This document shows, piece after piece, positions 11,152 to 23,279 of a DNA stretch of 64,000 nucleotides. Origin of the DNA: Heliocidaris erythrogramma (Eukaryota > Echinodermata > Echinoidea > Camarodonta > Echinometridae); NCBI GenBank assembly GCA_025617745.1, contig CM046863.1:4033660-4097659 (forward strand). The letters are read 5' to 3'. Numbering within the stretch: the first letter of the stretch is position 1; each line of letters opens with the position of its first letter. The notes under the pieces are model-generated. The model did no database searches and was not told the DNA's origin. It saw only the letters and a list, made by a program, of their open reading frames with translations. The position numbers and the translations under genes are program-made.

Positions 11152-11420
11152 AGATAGATAGATAGATAGATAAATTTTATTTTCACACGGTAAAACACCC
11201 AAACAGATACAAAGTCTGATTTACAATGGGGCCGTGCCATGAACTACTATACAAACTAAAGGCATCCAAAATTAAAATACATAAATCACATCGGAAACAT
11301 ATTATACGAGTCAAGATAACAAATAAAACTGGGTCAAATGTATACAAAATAATTAAAATTAATACAAACATACGCATAGTTAAAGGTAAAGAAAGGGTCA
11401 TCGTCTGGATTACAATATCG
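11152..11420 (-). mobile_element. Candidate non-LTR retrotransposon 3' end with (GATA)n tail
   Basis: A tetranucleotide (GATA)n run (11152-11172) abuts AAATTTTATTTTCACACGGT. On the minus strand this reads as an AATAAAATTT segment followed by a (TATC)n tail, the structure of a LINE or SINE 3' end. Upstream minus-strand DNA holds a 72-aa frame (11183-11401) without a recognisable domain, perhaps 3' UTR. The family is not identified. Confidence 0.45.
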
Positions 11421-11501
11421 AACCGATGAGTAAGGGAAACATTGAATGTGAGAGGTGGGAATGAGGCCGGGAGACAGAGACACAGACAGAGACAGACAGA
11501 C

Positions 11502-11520
11502 GGGGGGGGGGGGGGGGGGG
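11502..11520 (+). repeat. 19-G homopolymer in purine tract
   Basis: A run of 19 G follows (GACA)n-like purine sequence. Runs of this kind are G-quadruplex-prone and unreliable in assemblies. Confidence 0.9.
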
Positions 11521-11599
11521 TGGAGTGAATGGAGGACTGAGGGGAGAGGAATATTATGAGGGTATCAGATAAAGTTAGGAAGAAAAAAGTGAGAGATAC

Positions 11600-12585
11600 A
11601 GGGAATTACGAAGCCAGACAAACATGTAAACGAATATAGTGAATTGATTGATAAAACCCTACGTTTACTTAGGAAGCAGAACATAGCATATATAAAACAA
11701 TAGTAACATTAAATAGTAAGATAATATCGCTCGCATTTCTATTTTTTTCTTTTTTCATCTGGGATAATATCTAGGATAATGCCTAGGTTTTACCGGGAAA
11801 TCCAAATTGAGCCGATGCAGATTTGTTTTCGTAAAAGGGAAAGCTTTCCGTGCATCGGTATGAAATGTAATTCCCGCATATTAATTTTGGAAATTTATTT
11901 GGAAATTCATCATGTGCATGCCCAATTTCTAACCAGCTTGTAAATATTCAATTCTATGAAATATATGGGGACTAAGCAATGAATTAACTTTAAAAATGAT
12001 TGAACCTTGTTGCTACTTTCTATTATTCTTCATTTGATGGGGATATCCAATTTATCCTTTGCTTTGTCTATCCTCAATTTTGATAATTTGTGATGAATCA
12101 TCTTCTGAAATATAAGCGTATACCTTATTCAATGGGAAAGTCGTTTAAAACAGAGGAGGGCATGTATAATGTGAATTTAAATTGTTTTGGTAATATTTCA
12201 ACTCGTAAAAAGATATCCAATATTCAATATTTGTTTAAAACATGTGAAATGATGTAAATAAACTTCTCTAACAGTTAACGGGCCATCCTAATGGAGAACT
12301 TGCATATAAATATTACCCGCATTAAAACTATCTTGCATCAGAAATATGGACAGTTACAGAAGACAAATTGAGTTAGTACGTGACCCTTTCAAGGTTAATA
12401 GTCATATTTATGACATTATGAGATATGCAATCTAATCACTGCTTGACTTCTCCCGACTAGGATATTTCACAATACAAGACTATCCAAGAGACACTGCAAG
12501 ATTTAATTTGATGTTATCATAATAATTGTATTATGTACTTTAAGCTTCTGCCAGCCTTAAAATTTAGTAGGCAGGGTTTCATCCA
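11600..12585. other. No recognisable feature
   Basis: AT-rich sequence. No repeat copy, domain-bearing frame or RNA gene recognised. Confidence 0.4.
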
Positions 12586-12590
12586 CTCCT

Positions 12591-12727
12591 AGGGAGAGTT
12601 TCATCAAGCGTTTTGTCAGTGATTTTGACCGACAACTTTTATAAGCTACTGAAATCCTTGCATCTGATTGGCTGAGAGCAAATTTGTCAGTAAAAATCAC
12701 TGACAAAAAGTTTGATGAAACGCTCCC
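12591..12727. mobile_element. Palindromic MITE related to the CCCGTTTCATAAA family
   Basis: AGGGAGAGTTTCATCAAGCG pairs with the right end (TTTGATGAAACGCTCCC), and the inner GTCAGTGATTTT with AAAATCACTGAC. The centre has AAGCTACTGAAATCCTTGCA then TCTGATTGGCTGAGAGCA, shared with the copies at 9.3-9.6 and 20 kb, but the termini are of a different subfamily. Length is about 137 bp and there is no frame. Confidence 0.8.
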
Positions 12728-13680
12728 CTGTACTCTGTAGATTTTTTCAAGCCAAGTTATGTCTTCACATAGTTTCTTCAAGCAAAAGATTTCTGTATTA
12801 CAATAATTGTCTTCATTTAGCCTTTCTGTATTACAATATTCTTAATGTAGCCTTTCTTCACATGTAAGGTTGTCTGTATTACAATAATTATCTTAATTTA
12901 GGCAGCGTATGAGGGCCATGCAATTACTTTTCCATTGTTAAGCACCCATTTAATACACCTGGGTCGAAAATTTTAAAAGTCAAATACTTTGTCAAAGGAT
13001 CTAATCACTGAGCAGGATTCCAATCCAGAACCTCTTTATTAAAGTAAAGAAGCTTCACTAATAAACTATTTTACCCCCATGTATAGCGTACATGTGATTA
13101 GGTTTTGCAGTGTCGCACCTACGGGATGGCAACTCATATTTCGCCTTATGAGAAAAACCTGGTGGTTTTGAAAGCAGTTTCCACCCGATCTCACTCTCTT
13201 CAAATTGTAGGTCATGAAATGGACTATTCTGTGATGCGCAGACCTAATTGATCATGCACGGGTTGGTAAAGGTAATTAGCAATGTGTGCCATAAAAGATA
13301 ATTATGTAATAAAATCGGTCGTTGCTAGTCACAAGCGAGGTTGAGTTCTGCCGTGTTCGGTAATAAAGAGGGCGTGATGATAATAACTGATGCGTGTGTG
13401 TAAGGCGCAAAGCCAGGGAGATGGGATTGGAAGAAAACGGATTGGGGGGAAGAAGAGGGTATTATGAAAATGAGGTCAGCTATAGCTATATATGAGCTTT
13501 TGGAGGTGATGGAGTTGGTATAACTAAAGGTGTAATTTAGTGGGATATAATGATAAGCTTTCAAACCATGAAGAAAATAAGTAGTGAAAATTCGAACAGA
13601 AGTGTCCTCAAAAACGTTTGTTTCCCTGACTGACAGAGAGAGTGACACAAGGTGAAATTGGGAGTGTAAAAAGAGATAGA
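12728..13680. other. No gene seen
   Basis: Two imperfect direct repeats of TTCTGTATTACAATA occur near 12790-12890. Nothing else is recognised. Confidence 0.4.
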
Positions 13681-13698
13681 GAGGGGGAGGAGGGGTGA

Positions 13699-13720
13699 GG
13701 GGGGGGGGGGGGGGGGGGGG
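13699..13720 (+). repeat. 22-G homopolymer
   Basis: G-run at the end of a G/A-rich stretch that starts near 13678. The minus-strand Pro-rich frames across it (13325-13791) are repeat translations. Confidence 0.9.
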
Positions 13721-13772
13721 TTGGCTGAAAGAAGCAGATAAAGAGAACCAGGGAAGAAGGTGCTAAGATTAA

Positions 13773-14175
13773 ATGACTTCAATGAAGTCATTTAAATATC
13801 ATTCTTATTGTGAAAGTGTGTTAACATCTTCCTTAGATAACATATTTCGTTTTTAATTAGAACATTCATCCAACCTTTAAAAGTTTTGATTTATTTTTTT
13901 TAACTGTATTATCTTTTTTGACTCCGTATTTTCTCATTTCTCTTCCCTTTCTCTTTCTTCCTCTCTCTCCCTCTTAATGGGAACATGTTTATAATATCAA
14001 ATTAAAAATCGAAATAAATGTAAATATCATTTTAAATGTGTGTTAATAACTTCCTTAGGTAGCTTCATGTTTCGTGTTTATTTACAACACTCATCTAACA
14101 TTTCAAAGTTTTGAGATTGTTTTTTTTTACTTTCTCATTTCTTTAAAAGAAAAATCCAAACTTAATGGCAAGCTG
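13773..14175. repeat. Diverged tandem duplication, spacing about 230 bp
   Basis: Segments starting near 13797 and 14029 share, in order, TATCATT, AAGTGTGTTAACATCTTCCT / ATGTGTGTTAATAACTTCCT, TTTCGT, AACATTCATCCAAC / AACACTCATCTAAC, AAAGTTTTGA and TTTCTCATTTCT. The first copy is preceded by the perfect palindrome AAATGACTTC-AAT-GAAGTCATTT (about 13772-13794). Divergence suggests an old event. Confidence 0.65.
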
Positions 14176-14231
14176 CTCTGAAAGAAAGAGGAAAAAATCA
14201 GAAGAAAAAAATTTAATTTTTCAAATTTGTA

Positions 14232-14236
<5 letters not shown>

Positions 14237-14265
<29 letters not shown>
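14237..14265. repeat. (TA)n microsatellite
   Basis: About 14 TA units without interruption. Confidence 0.95.
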
Positions 14266-14268
<3 letters not shown>

Positions 14269-16105
14269 GATTTCAAATTGGTCGTAGTGGCGGATCATCC
14301 CATTTGCTCCAACACAAAAAATGACTAAAATGTTGGGGTTTTTAAATTATCATTTAAAGTTAGAGGGTCTCTCTTTTAGGACAATAAACAATAATGCCCT
14401 CTACAATATATTTTGAGTACTGCCCCGAGGAGGCGCTCCGGAGAAAACCGTAAATTAATGATATTTTTGTGTACGACAAACAGGAGAGTTGTCCGACAGT
14501 ATGTCACAATTGACTCACCAAATTGCCAATTTGAGATACGCATAGACTAAGTGATCTCATTTACCAAAGTAACTTTCTTATTCCTGGTCCGATTTCTTTC
14601 AAACTTTTCACCATCCTGTTTCCCTTATTTTCCTGCTTTCACAAAAACCATCTTATTACCAAGGTTGGATTGCCGTTTAACTTCGTAATAGTTAAATTTC
14701 TCTTTCTCTCCCTCTCTCTCTCTTTCAATGATAACCATTTTAGTCAGCTATCTGTCACTGTAAGTCGGTATGTGTAGATTTAACTTTAGTGCGACCACCC
14801 CCATCTCTCTCTCTCTCTCTCTTTCTTCTAAGTCTCTTTCTGATATAACCTATTTATCTTTTGAAGCGTCTACCTCTCACCCCGATCCTGATAATGTGGA
14901 GATTCAACCCCTAATGCGCTCTAATTGATAACCACTAACTCGATTACATACATGCAGATCCGCAGGAGGGTGGTATACCCCGTCTCAGACTCTGCCTCTC
15001 ACACGTCTGTTACGTTGTATACTCTGAGAAAAGGATAACAGTCTTACGTCTTACCGAGTTTTAGAATTCGGGGTGTATCAGTTCATTAATACTACTAGAA
15101 AACTTTGAGAGATTCGATTATACATCGTTATAGTGTCGAATGCGATTTGATTTTGATATAACACACTTTTCCCTAGACTCCAACCACCATTATCTGGGCT
15201 GTGTATCCATGCAGCAGTTAAAAGGTTCAGTTCATTTTTGATTATCGTCGTTATTACCCTCACGTTAATGATAGATGCATTAATTTAGTACAGGTACGAC
15301 AACATATTCTACTTCGCTTATTACCCATCATAGGGCGTTCAAGATTTAAGGAATATCCCGGTACATCATCACATGGGTTCAGATTGGTAAAATTAATATA
15401 AATTACTGTCATGACAATAGATGTAAAAATTTAATATAGTCTCAAGTTAGGACAGAATACATGATCATTCGTGTGTGTGGGGTGTGTGTGTGTGAGTGTG
15501 TACGAAATTCAGAAACAAACGTTATGTTCAGATTTCGAGTTCAATGCAACGTAGATGACCTGATTCAGACTAACATACTGGAATAGGCAAAATAGTCGGA
15601 TTTCAGCTCTGTTGTTGCAAAATGTATCTGTTTCAAGTATTTATCTCTTAAGTAGAGTATTGTGATACACTTAACATAATAACATTACCCATTAAATAGA
15701 GATGTTTGTCGACATTTTCGAATGTTTGTTTTTACAAGAATTCGACTGAGACTCCTGTTTCAGTTCATATTAGAAGTAGGATACTTGAATCAGACTCCAT
15801 TTAACATAAATACATTAGAAGTTTGCTGACAGTGTGTAGCGAGTGAGTATGTCAGGAAAATCAGCAGTGTTTGAGCTTCCTGTCGTTTTTGTGTTCACGT
15901 ACTGTAATACATAATAAGCCTAACTGCTTTGCATTGTGGCTAACATTTTCCAGATGGGAAATTCCATTAATTACAGTGCGCTATCTTCGACCTGTCGAAA
16001 TCGTTTGGCAAGATTTATCTTCCATGTGTAATGGCTCTGGTTACATTATCGTGTATGAGGCATGGAATGGATCCGATCGGTAAGATGGGTAGACTAGATG
16101 TCACT
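14266..16105. other. No gene seen; short (CT)n and (GT)n tracts
   Basis: (CT)n near 14703-14723 and 14804-14823, and (GT)n near 15473-15500. The 70-aa frame at 15871-16083 has no recognisable domain. Confidence 0.45.
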
Positions 16106-16122
16106 GGGGGGGGGGGGGGGGG
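16106..16122 (+). repeat. 17-G homopolymer
   Basis: Uninterrupted G-run after TCACT. Confidence 0.9.
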
Positions 16123-17425
16123 ATCTGGATGAATATAACACGAGGGAGAAAAGCGATATCCTTATATCATTATTTGTGCCCTCGGCTCACTTGCCGGATA
16201 CTTTGATAGAATTATAAACGAGTCGAAGTAACTCTGATCGGTGTTTTCTCTCTAGCCGTCTACTGGAATATATAGATTGATATATTGATTGATATTAAGG
16301 TAATAACAATTAAAAATTAGAATTTGATATTTCGATTCATGTATTCTAATTGGTAACTGAGCAGGTGCATGTCATGAGCTTTTCCTTACAGATTATTGCA
16401 AGTTCCCCTTCAGGTTCCTTTCAAACCCGAATTGTGTTGAGTAGATCTTCAGTGCTTCTGTATGTGAGAGCATACAATATTCATACTGTTTCAGTATACA
16501 TCAGTCTCGCTTCTGGATTTTGTCTTTCTTTATAACATTTTTTCAACAGACCGAAAAATAGCTTTTATAAAGTAATCAATGAATTTAATTATTATGAGAA
16601 TTATGAGATGTTTAACACATGCTCCAAAATGTCTTTTCCAAACACATGTATGAAGAAAACATTAGAGTGAATGTATCAAGAAACCGGCTCTGTCTTTATC
16701 TCTCCTCCGAGACATGGCGTTGTTTCGCTCTCATATCACTCACCATCTGCAATCCGCCCGCAGCAAGGCCGAGGCTTTGTTTGCGTTATAGGCGTGAAAA
16801 CGGCTGGCGGTGTCATCAACAATGATTAACGTAAACGACTGTTGACATGAGACTAATTGGTAATCAGTGTCTCAGACAGTTCTTGGTTTGAGGAGGATGT
16901 CTTGGCAAATCATCGTCAGTATCAAATACTTGGAAGGCTTCAAATAGACGATGGGATGCTTTGAAGTCTAAGTCTAGTGCTCTGTGCATGCGGTGAATTT
17001 TAAAATCACGTTTTCGTTAGATTCAATTGCATTTGAATTTCAATTCTTTAATCACATTTTGTTTGCCATACTGTGTGAGATCTCATGAAGCGTTTTACAG
17101 CACATAGCACGGACAGCGAATTATCACTTTAATTATTTAGGTCATACGATTTAAAATGTCTCGTTGCGCTAAGAAGCGTTCAGTGAGATTTTTATACTTA
17201 AGCACCAAAAACAGCTAACACCTAACCAAATCAGGCAATGTCTCAGCACATACCCAGTCCCTTTCTGGTGTTCCATTAACCAAGGTTAATTAAGGTTGAA
17301 CCGGAGGGGAGGATGCTTACGCCGGCTTCGTCTGTAATGTTAAATACACCAAATGAGAGAGACAAAGAGGGAGAGAATGAGGTAGAGAGAGAGAGAGATA
17401 GAATATGTGAAGTAGGGTTTGTGGA
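16123..17425. other. No recognisable feature
   Basis: No repeat copy or coding signal recognised apart from a (GA)n patch near 17355-17400. Confidence 0.4.
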
Positions 17426-17431
17426 ATACTA

Positions 17432-17545
17432 CTACTATTACTAAAAATAATATGTTTTGATTATCCAGGGTAGCCTTATTGGTATTAAAATGCTGTTTTC
17501 CCTGAGGGCTCCGATTTGATCTTAGGGGGAGGGGGATGTGTCTAT
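17432..17545 (-). mobile_element. SINE 3' tail remnant, minus strand
   Basis: ACTACTACTATTACTA, then TGATTATCCAGGGTAGCCTT and TTTTCCCTGAGGGCTCC, repeat the order of the minus-strand SINE tail at 6.24-6.42 kb and the inverse of 43.9 kb. Only the 3' portion is preserved. Confidence 0.6.
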
Positions 17546-18030
17546 ATGCAAATCCATATATCTCTTTCGAGTGAAAGTGAGGGGGTAGACAGGGGAAAAC
17601 ATGTAAAAAGCTTCTAAGAGTGAGAGAGTATTGTCATTGTGAATATCTATATATTTTTACTTCACCTATTTACAAATAAAATGATTATGAAGAACAAGTA
17701 TAACGTTGCATACATCGACCACATACTGCAAACACCTGAATGTAAGCTTGGCCAAGCAGACTCATGACGTCATCAGGACTGCTTTCAAACAGAAATGCTT
17801 GATTTATGGATTGGCATAGAAACATAAAAGTTTAATTGTGCAAACACCTGTCACTCATGCTGGGAGCCATACGACAAAAATCAATCTAGAAATCCTACTA
17901 ACCACCTTGCTGCAATGTTTGTTATCATACCAGGATTAAAGTGATAGTCTACTTACTGTACAGGTGCTCCGTCGACAATTGCTCCGAGCTTTATTTCGTC
18001 GAAAATATACGGTTAGGGTTAGGGTCTTCA

Positions 18031-18203
18031 GGGCTGGTCACGTTTAATGATATAACGTTAAATAATGAAGATTTTTCATTAAAGGTACACCCAAGAACTT
18101 CGCTACTATCTTATTAACAGACAAGAGCATACTCACACGTACTCACCATATAGTACGGTGTGCCTTTAATTGAAAATATCGTTATCGTTAATGTGACCAG
18201 CCC
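18031..18203. mobile_element. GGCTGGTCAC-ended MITE, copy 1
   Basis: GGGCTGGTCACGTTTAATGA pairs with TCGTTAATGTGACCAGCCC at the right end. Inner CATTAAAGGTACACC pairs with GGTGTGCCTTTAAT. The centre carries ACTCACACGTACTCACCATA. The same order of motifs is found at 45.8-45.98 kb. It interrupts a GGTTAGGGTTAGGG / AAGGTTTAGTGTTAGG context that may be an older repeat. Confidence 0.75.
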
Positions 18204-18383
18204 CGTAAGTAAGGTTTAGTGTTAGGTGTAGTGTTTGGTCCGACGTTCAGAATTCTGTCAGTTGACGATAATGACGAGAAGCTGCAGACTTCACCTGAGC
18301 ATGTGTCGTACAACCTTACTGAGGAATCAAATAAATGGAAAACAAGCTGCTGAAAAAATGGAGTCAAATGGAGTCAAAAGGGG

Positions 18384-18425
18384 CCTGAGCTTTCGATCCT
18401 AGCAGAATCTTCGTCAGAGGCAAAA
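18384..18425 (-). mobile_element. Penelope-like element 3'-end remnant with hammerhead-like core
   Basis: On the minus strand the sequence reads CTCTGACGAAGATTCTGCTA then GGATCGAAAGCTCAGGCC. The CTGACGA box (18411-18417) and GAAA box (18391-18394) flank a GATTC/GGATC stem. This layout is typical of Penelope-like element termini, which are known to carry hammerhead ribozyme motifs. No coding part is attached. Confidence 0.5.
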
Positions 18426-18621
18426 AGGCCAATCAAATAAATATGACAGAAATGTATTTATTTATTCAACTGATATTTCAAAACGTTGATGCTGAGCTCA
18501 TAACAATGAGAAGTGGTTAAAGTTTGATGAATGGATGCAAGGGCGAAGAGAGAGAGAGAGAGAGAGAACGGGTGTATTTTGGGGGGAGGGGGTGATCAAC
18601 TTGGGCGTCGCTGGAACGTCC

Positions 18622-18934
18622 ATGGCCCGTATTCTCGAACATGTCGAAAGGCGCCTAATTTGAGCCCCTGCCTAAGTGCGTAGATTTAGGCCACCGAATT
18701 ATGGAGAGCCAAATGTCACCCTCTTTCCATCCTATAAAATCAACATAGTTCTGGGACTGAATACAAATACAAAAATCCACACGATAGAATTGATTTATGA
18801 TGCTCATTTCATGCCAGTAAAAAAATGTTTCTTTATTTTATAACATAATTATATAATAGTAATTTATACGGGACTTAGGGGTTGACAAATGGCCTTCCAT
18901 AAATCAGTAGCCCACTTTGGAGAATACGGCCCAT
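18622..18934. mobile_element. GGCCCGTATTCTC-ended MITE
   Basis: ATGGCCCGTATTCTC (18622-18636) is the exact inverse of GAGAATACGGCCCAT (18920-18934). The sub-terminal parts also pair loosely. No frame of note. No clear target duplication was found. Confidence 0.75.
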
Positions 18935-19985
18935 ACTCCATACTGCCATACCTTAACCCTTACTGCGCCATTGTGGCATTGGGCACATATACTCAAATCA
19001 CAAATCCCACAGAGACTATATATTTGCCAATCAAAGAGTTAAATGACATCCATGTCAAATGATAAGAGAAAATAGCACGCGATGGTTCATGCCATATCAC
19101 TTCATCAACAAGGTCAGCCCACAATAAAGGTTTTAATTAAGGTCGAAAACACAATCATTTTGGAGTCAGTTGTGAGGGATGAGGAGTAATAGTTTTAGGA
19201 TGTAAGGCATTCCCACATAACGATGTCTTCTATTCAAGGGTGCATGACGACGGTGGTCTCACATTGTCTTCGGTGATAATTGCTATAATTATATCCTCAA
19301 CAGGTCAAATGTCTAGGGTTCGTGTTTCACTTGATGTGGTTTAATCCCTGGTTTAACGTTACTTTTGGGGTGGTGTTATATAGGCACAGTGGTCGGTCAA
19401 GTGTTAAAGTTTGGTGGGGTAGGGAGGGCACAGTATACTACCAGTACACGCTAATACGCGTTTTTCATCAGGAGTGTATCAATAGCAGGGCACATTTCTG
19501 TTTTGGTGGGGGGCAGGATGGCCCCTGGATACGCCGCTGAATAATCCCGTTAAAATCAAGATTCAGTGTGTAGCACGCCACTATAAAAGGTACCGCAAAC
19601 GTGTTCTAGACTGCATTTACACACGTGTAGTCTATGAGCGTGATGTGCGTTAGAGAGTAGCCTATAAAGCACAGGCAAGCCTCTCAACAGGCTCTCTTTG
19701 ACTTCAAGACACGACTTCCCTTTTACCGCCAAGTTGTGTGAATCGAAAGTAAATGTCAGCTTTGTTTGAAGGAGGCGACGAGGGAAGAGAGGGGGTAATC
19801 ATTGCATGATGAAAGGAAGATTAAGATGACAGAGAGAGAGAGAGAAGGAGAGAGAGGAGGTGGAGGAGAGTAAATAGGCGAGACTGGGTTGAGAGAAAGT
19901 ATCAAAGGCTGAAAGAGAGAAAAAGGAAGAACTTGAGAAGAAGATGGTGTGTATTCAAGAAACTACCAATCTAGAATTACAATCT
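18935..19985. other. No gene seen; purine-rich patch
   Basis: A (GA)n/G-rich patch lies near 19825-19930. The 72-aa frame 19322-19540 has no recognisable domain. Confidence 0.4.
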
Positions 19986-20118
19986 GGGTCCCGTTTCATA
20001 AAGCTTGTAATCAATAATAACTGCCTCATTTTTATGACAAATTCGCTCTCAGCCAATCACATTCAAGGATTTCAGTAACGTGTAACAATTATTTTAACTT
20101 GTTATTGGTAACAAGTTC
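19986..20118. mobile_element. CCCGTTTCATAAAGCT-family MITE, right-truncated
   Basis: Starts GGGTCCCGTTTCATAAAGCT and includes GACAAATTCGCTCTCAGCCA. The right arm reaches AACTTGTTATTGGTAACAAG but lacks the GAAACGGGACCC terminus. Confidence 0.7.
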
Positions 20119-20189
20119 TAACAAGGTCCACAAAATGGAAGGTAAGGGAAACAGGTGTACAGAGATATAACATGAGCAAATGATAATCT

Positions 20190-20384
20190 TAGGTTTGCTT
20201 AGCAATGGGAGCGCCACTGTACTGCCCATTGCTGGAATGCTCCCCAGGGAGCGGAGAATGTGCATACATTGTGTGCGGGCATGCCAGAATCCCATGACCA
20301 GGGTAATAATATATCTGTAAAGCGCTTAGAGACATCATCGATGTATTAGGCGCCATATAAAAGCGGGATATTATTATTATTATT
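20190..20384 (+). mobile_element. SINE, family 2, copy 1, with (ATT)n tail
   Basis: GTACTGCCCATTGCTGGAAT, AGGGAGCGGAGAATGTGCAT and ACATTGTGTGCGGGCATGCC are shared almost base for base with 52.2-52.29 kb. Both end in a GCGCCATATAAA-like / GCGCGTTATAAA-like segment and then (ATT)n. Shared body, different flanks and a simple 3' tail are the signature of a SINE. A polymerase III promoter is not clear in this copy. Confidence 0.8.
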
Positions 20385-20769
20385 GAATTGACACCTGCTC
20401 TATATTATGGAATTATCATCATTAAGCTAATGAGAAATAACACATAGGCTACGTTACTCCTAAAACATGTATGAAGCATATCAGTCTGAAGATCAAAGTG
20501 AAATGTAAAGACTGGAAAACTGTCTAATTACTTCACATCTTCTTTAGACTGCAACCTATCAAGGGATGTCGACACATGTTTGTATCTTGCGAAAAGAGGA
20601 CGTTTCCATACCCCTTCCCCTTGAATACATCAACATGAATTTCGTGTGAGCGATACGAGGGAGCAGAAATAGTTTTTTTTTTATTGATTTTTAATTGATT
20701 CGTTGGTTTCTGCATCGTATTTTGAACATACATTTTCAGGCATGGCACAGAAAAATCATCAGCAATTTT

Positions 20770-20905
20770 GAATACATAATTGAGTATATAATTGAATACA
20801 TAATTGAATTAATAATTGAATAAGTAATTGAATACATAATTGAATACATAATTGAATTAATAATTGAATAAGTAATTGAATACATAATTGAATACATAGT
20901 TGAAT
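20770..20905 (+). repeat. 12-bp minisatellite with higher-order 47-bp period
   Basis: Variants of ATAATTGAATAC repeat about eleven times. The ordered block GAATTAATAATTGAATAAG recurs at 20807 and 20854, giving a 47-base higher-order unit. Confidence 0.85.
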
Positions 20906-21519
20906 CCTGATTGGATACATATTTAAGTATGTATTTTAATTCATAACTGAATGCACTGACTACACGCAGACTGTCAGTGATGGTGCATTATAAATTAACA
21001 AGGTTAAAATCGGATACAAACAATTTTTTTCTTTCTTGCAGCATTATAACTGCTTTTATAATTATAATTATCTTACAATCGACAGTTCTAAATTGAGACT
21101 GGCATGACAAGGGGAAGGAGGGGATATTAAAGAGAAGCGGATAAATAAAGAAGAAAGAAAAATGAAAATTCTGTGTGCGAGGTAGCCCAATGAAAAAGAA
21201 CTAGGAAAGGTGGAAAAGAGGAAATAGCGAAATGAGAAAAGAGAGCCTGTATTGCAGAAGGTGCAAATATTAGGCAATGCCCCGGTGAATGAAAAGCAAA
21301 GTTAATATCACGGGGCTTGGCCTAATATAAATGCTCAGTGCGTGCAGTGATGAAAGTTTCTTGTTTTTCTCACCCAATTTTGTTCGGAAATCTGAAAGAA
21401 AAAAGTGTAAGCAGTCTAGAGCAAGCGAGAGATGTATAGCAATATAGGTAGAGGGGAAAAAGACTTTTCACGAAAGATAGTGAAATTTAGTGAAAGAGAA
21501 AATATAAAGGACGTGGATG

Positions 21520-21552
<33 letters not shown>

Positions 21553-23130
21553 AGAGGTAGAAGAGGAGGAAAGGAAACTCGGACAGAAAAATAGACAGAC
21601 ACAGACCCGATGAAAAGGCAGATGAAGAATAAATGAATGGCATAGAACATCTACACACCCAGGGAGCATGGTGTCAGATTACTAAGATATTGAGAGTTAT
21701 TAGATCATTGAGAATGCATAGAGAAACCTGAGACGTATATATACAACAATAACAGTTTACTCGTCGGGGAGCGTAGTCACGATGGAGAGCCATAGAGCTT
21801 GTGTGCAAGAGAAGACAGGATAGTTTAAGGGGCAAAGCATGGCGTAGGCTTTGGTCACGTGTGCCCCCCCCCCCTCCACCCATCAAGTGGCGAAGAAAAA
21901 GGGGGGATTACGATGGAAAATGTTTACATAAATGGAAAACCTAAAAAAAAAATGAAGTACAGCACAGTACAGAACTGTGATCCGGTATATATAATAGTTT
22001 CTGTGCAGTAACTGTTCTTTTGTGTGGTATATGTAACATATTTGATTGTCTCGTGATGTATTTGTGTACTTCATTTCTTTAAAAAATAAATATTCCACAA
22101 AATGCCTTTTCTATCTAGCAAATTTGACATTGAGTGTCTTATTGAGTGTCTTACTGCAGATATTATTCATCTATACCAATTGTGGAGATTTAGCAGGATT
22201 CTGCTAGAATCTTCCAAATGCCGTTGACAAGAACTCAAGGTTAATTCAAACATAAAGTTAGAGGATATAAGAAGATGAGAGTAAAATAGTCAAATAATAT
22301 CAATAAAAAGACTGCAGTTGTAAAAGGGAGAAAAGGAAAGAAGTAACATGGAAGAAATATATCCAGATTTGACCTTTATCCAGAAAGAGAGACATGAGAG
22401 TTGTAGTGAGCAGGAAGGAGAGAGCTTCTCTCAATCTTTTGACACAGAGTGATAGAAAACTATGAGAAAATAAAAGTAAAATATCAAGAATCACCCAAAA
22501 GTAGCCATTACCTTCTCAAGAGTAAAATATTGACAATACTCATAGAGTCATTCGATTAAACAGACCATAACCAATAATAAGAAAAAACGGTATATATATA
22601 TATTATGTATATGTATATATATTGTAAAATTATTATTTTAGATAGTATAAAGGGATACATTTTTTATACGCGCTGTATGATTATCATAAATAAAACATGA
22701 ATAAAAAATACCATATAGCAAATTAACGTAATCATCAACATAAATGGGGAGAGGAAAAAGTGGAAGAAATAAATTCAGGACTGGCCTTTATCCACAGAGA
22801 GGGAGAGAGAAAAAAAACCGAGGGTTATAGGGAGATGGATGAAGCGAGCCTCTACCAATCATATTGCTATTGACTTGCTATTATCTCAGCCAATTTGATG
22901 GGCACTGGGAGTGAATGGAATTATTGACTGGAAGACAAGAGAAGGAAAATTTTGATAAGAAGAGAGGAACGAAAAGAGGGTTGGTGCCATCACGTCTGCT
23001 AACACGGTAAAAACAATCAACCTCTCATCCCCTTTCACATTCGAAATATATTTTTGGTTTATTATGTAGTGTACGAGAATGAGTAGGCCATCATGGCTGA
23101 TTTTTTTTTTGTCCAAGTATTTCATTAGTC
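20906..23130. other. No gene seen; purine tracts and a distant weak duplication
   Basis: (GA)n at about 21520-21545 and C-run at about 21865-21875. The 22.34-22.41 kb and 22.76-22.82 kb segments share GGAAGAAAT(A)A, TCCAG/TCAGGA, and GACCTTTATCCAGAAAGAGA / GGCCTTTATCCACAGAGAGG, an old duplication about 430 bases apart. Frames here are repeat translations. Confidence 0.45.
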
Positions 23131-23136
23131 TTACAG

Positions 23137-23162
23137 TTCAAGTTCAAGTTCAAGTTCACTTT
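23137..23162 (+). repeat. (AAGTTC)n, possible retroelement tail
   Basis: Four units of AAGTTC followed by ACTTTATTTTCAT. On the minus strand this would read AATAAAGT followed by a (GAACTT)n tail, as at the 3' end of some LINEs. No body is recognisable. Confidence 0.5.
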
Positions 23163-23279
23163 ATTTTCATATTCACATTTCACATTTCATTTTAATGCAT
23201 GTTGTCGGTTTGTTACAAGAATTAATAATGATAAAAATAATACAGTGTTTATGTAATAAACATAAGTACATAAAAAATA

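Noticed and set aside
18011-18025. Telomere-like GGTTAGGGTTAGGG
   Set aside because: Only about two and a half units, within a MITE-flanked repeat; not a telomeric array.
20770-20905. CRISPR array
   Set aside because: Short 12-base AT-rich units without spacers, in an animal genome; a minisatellite.
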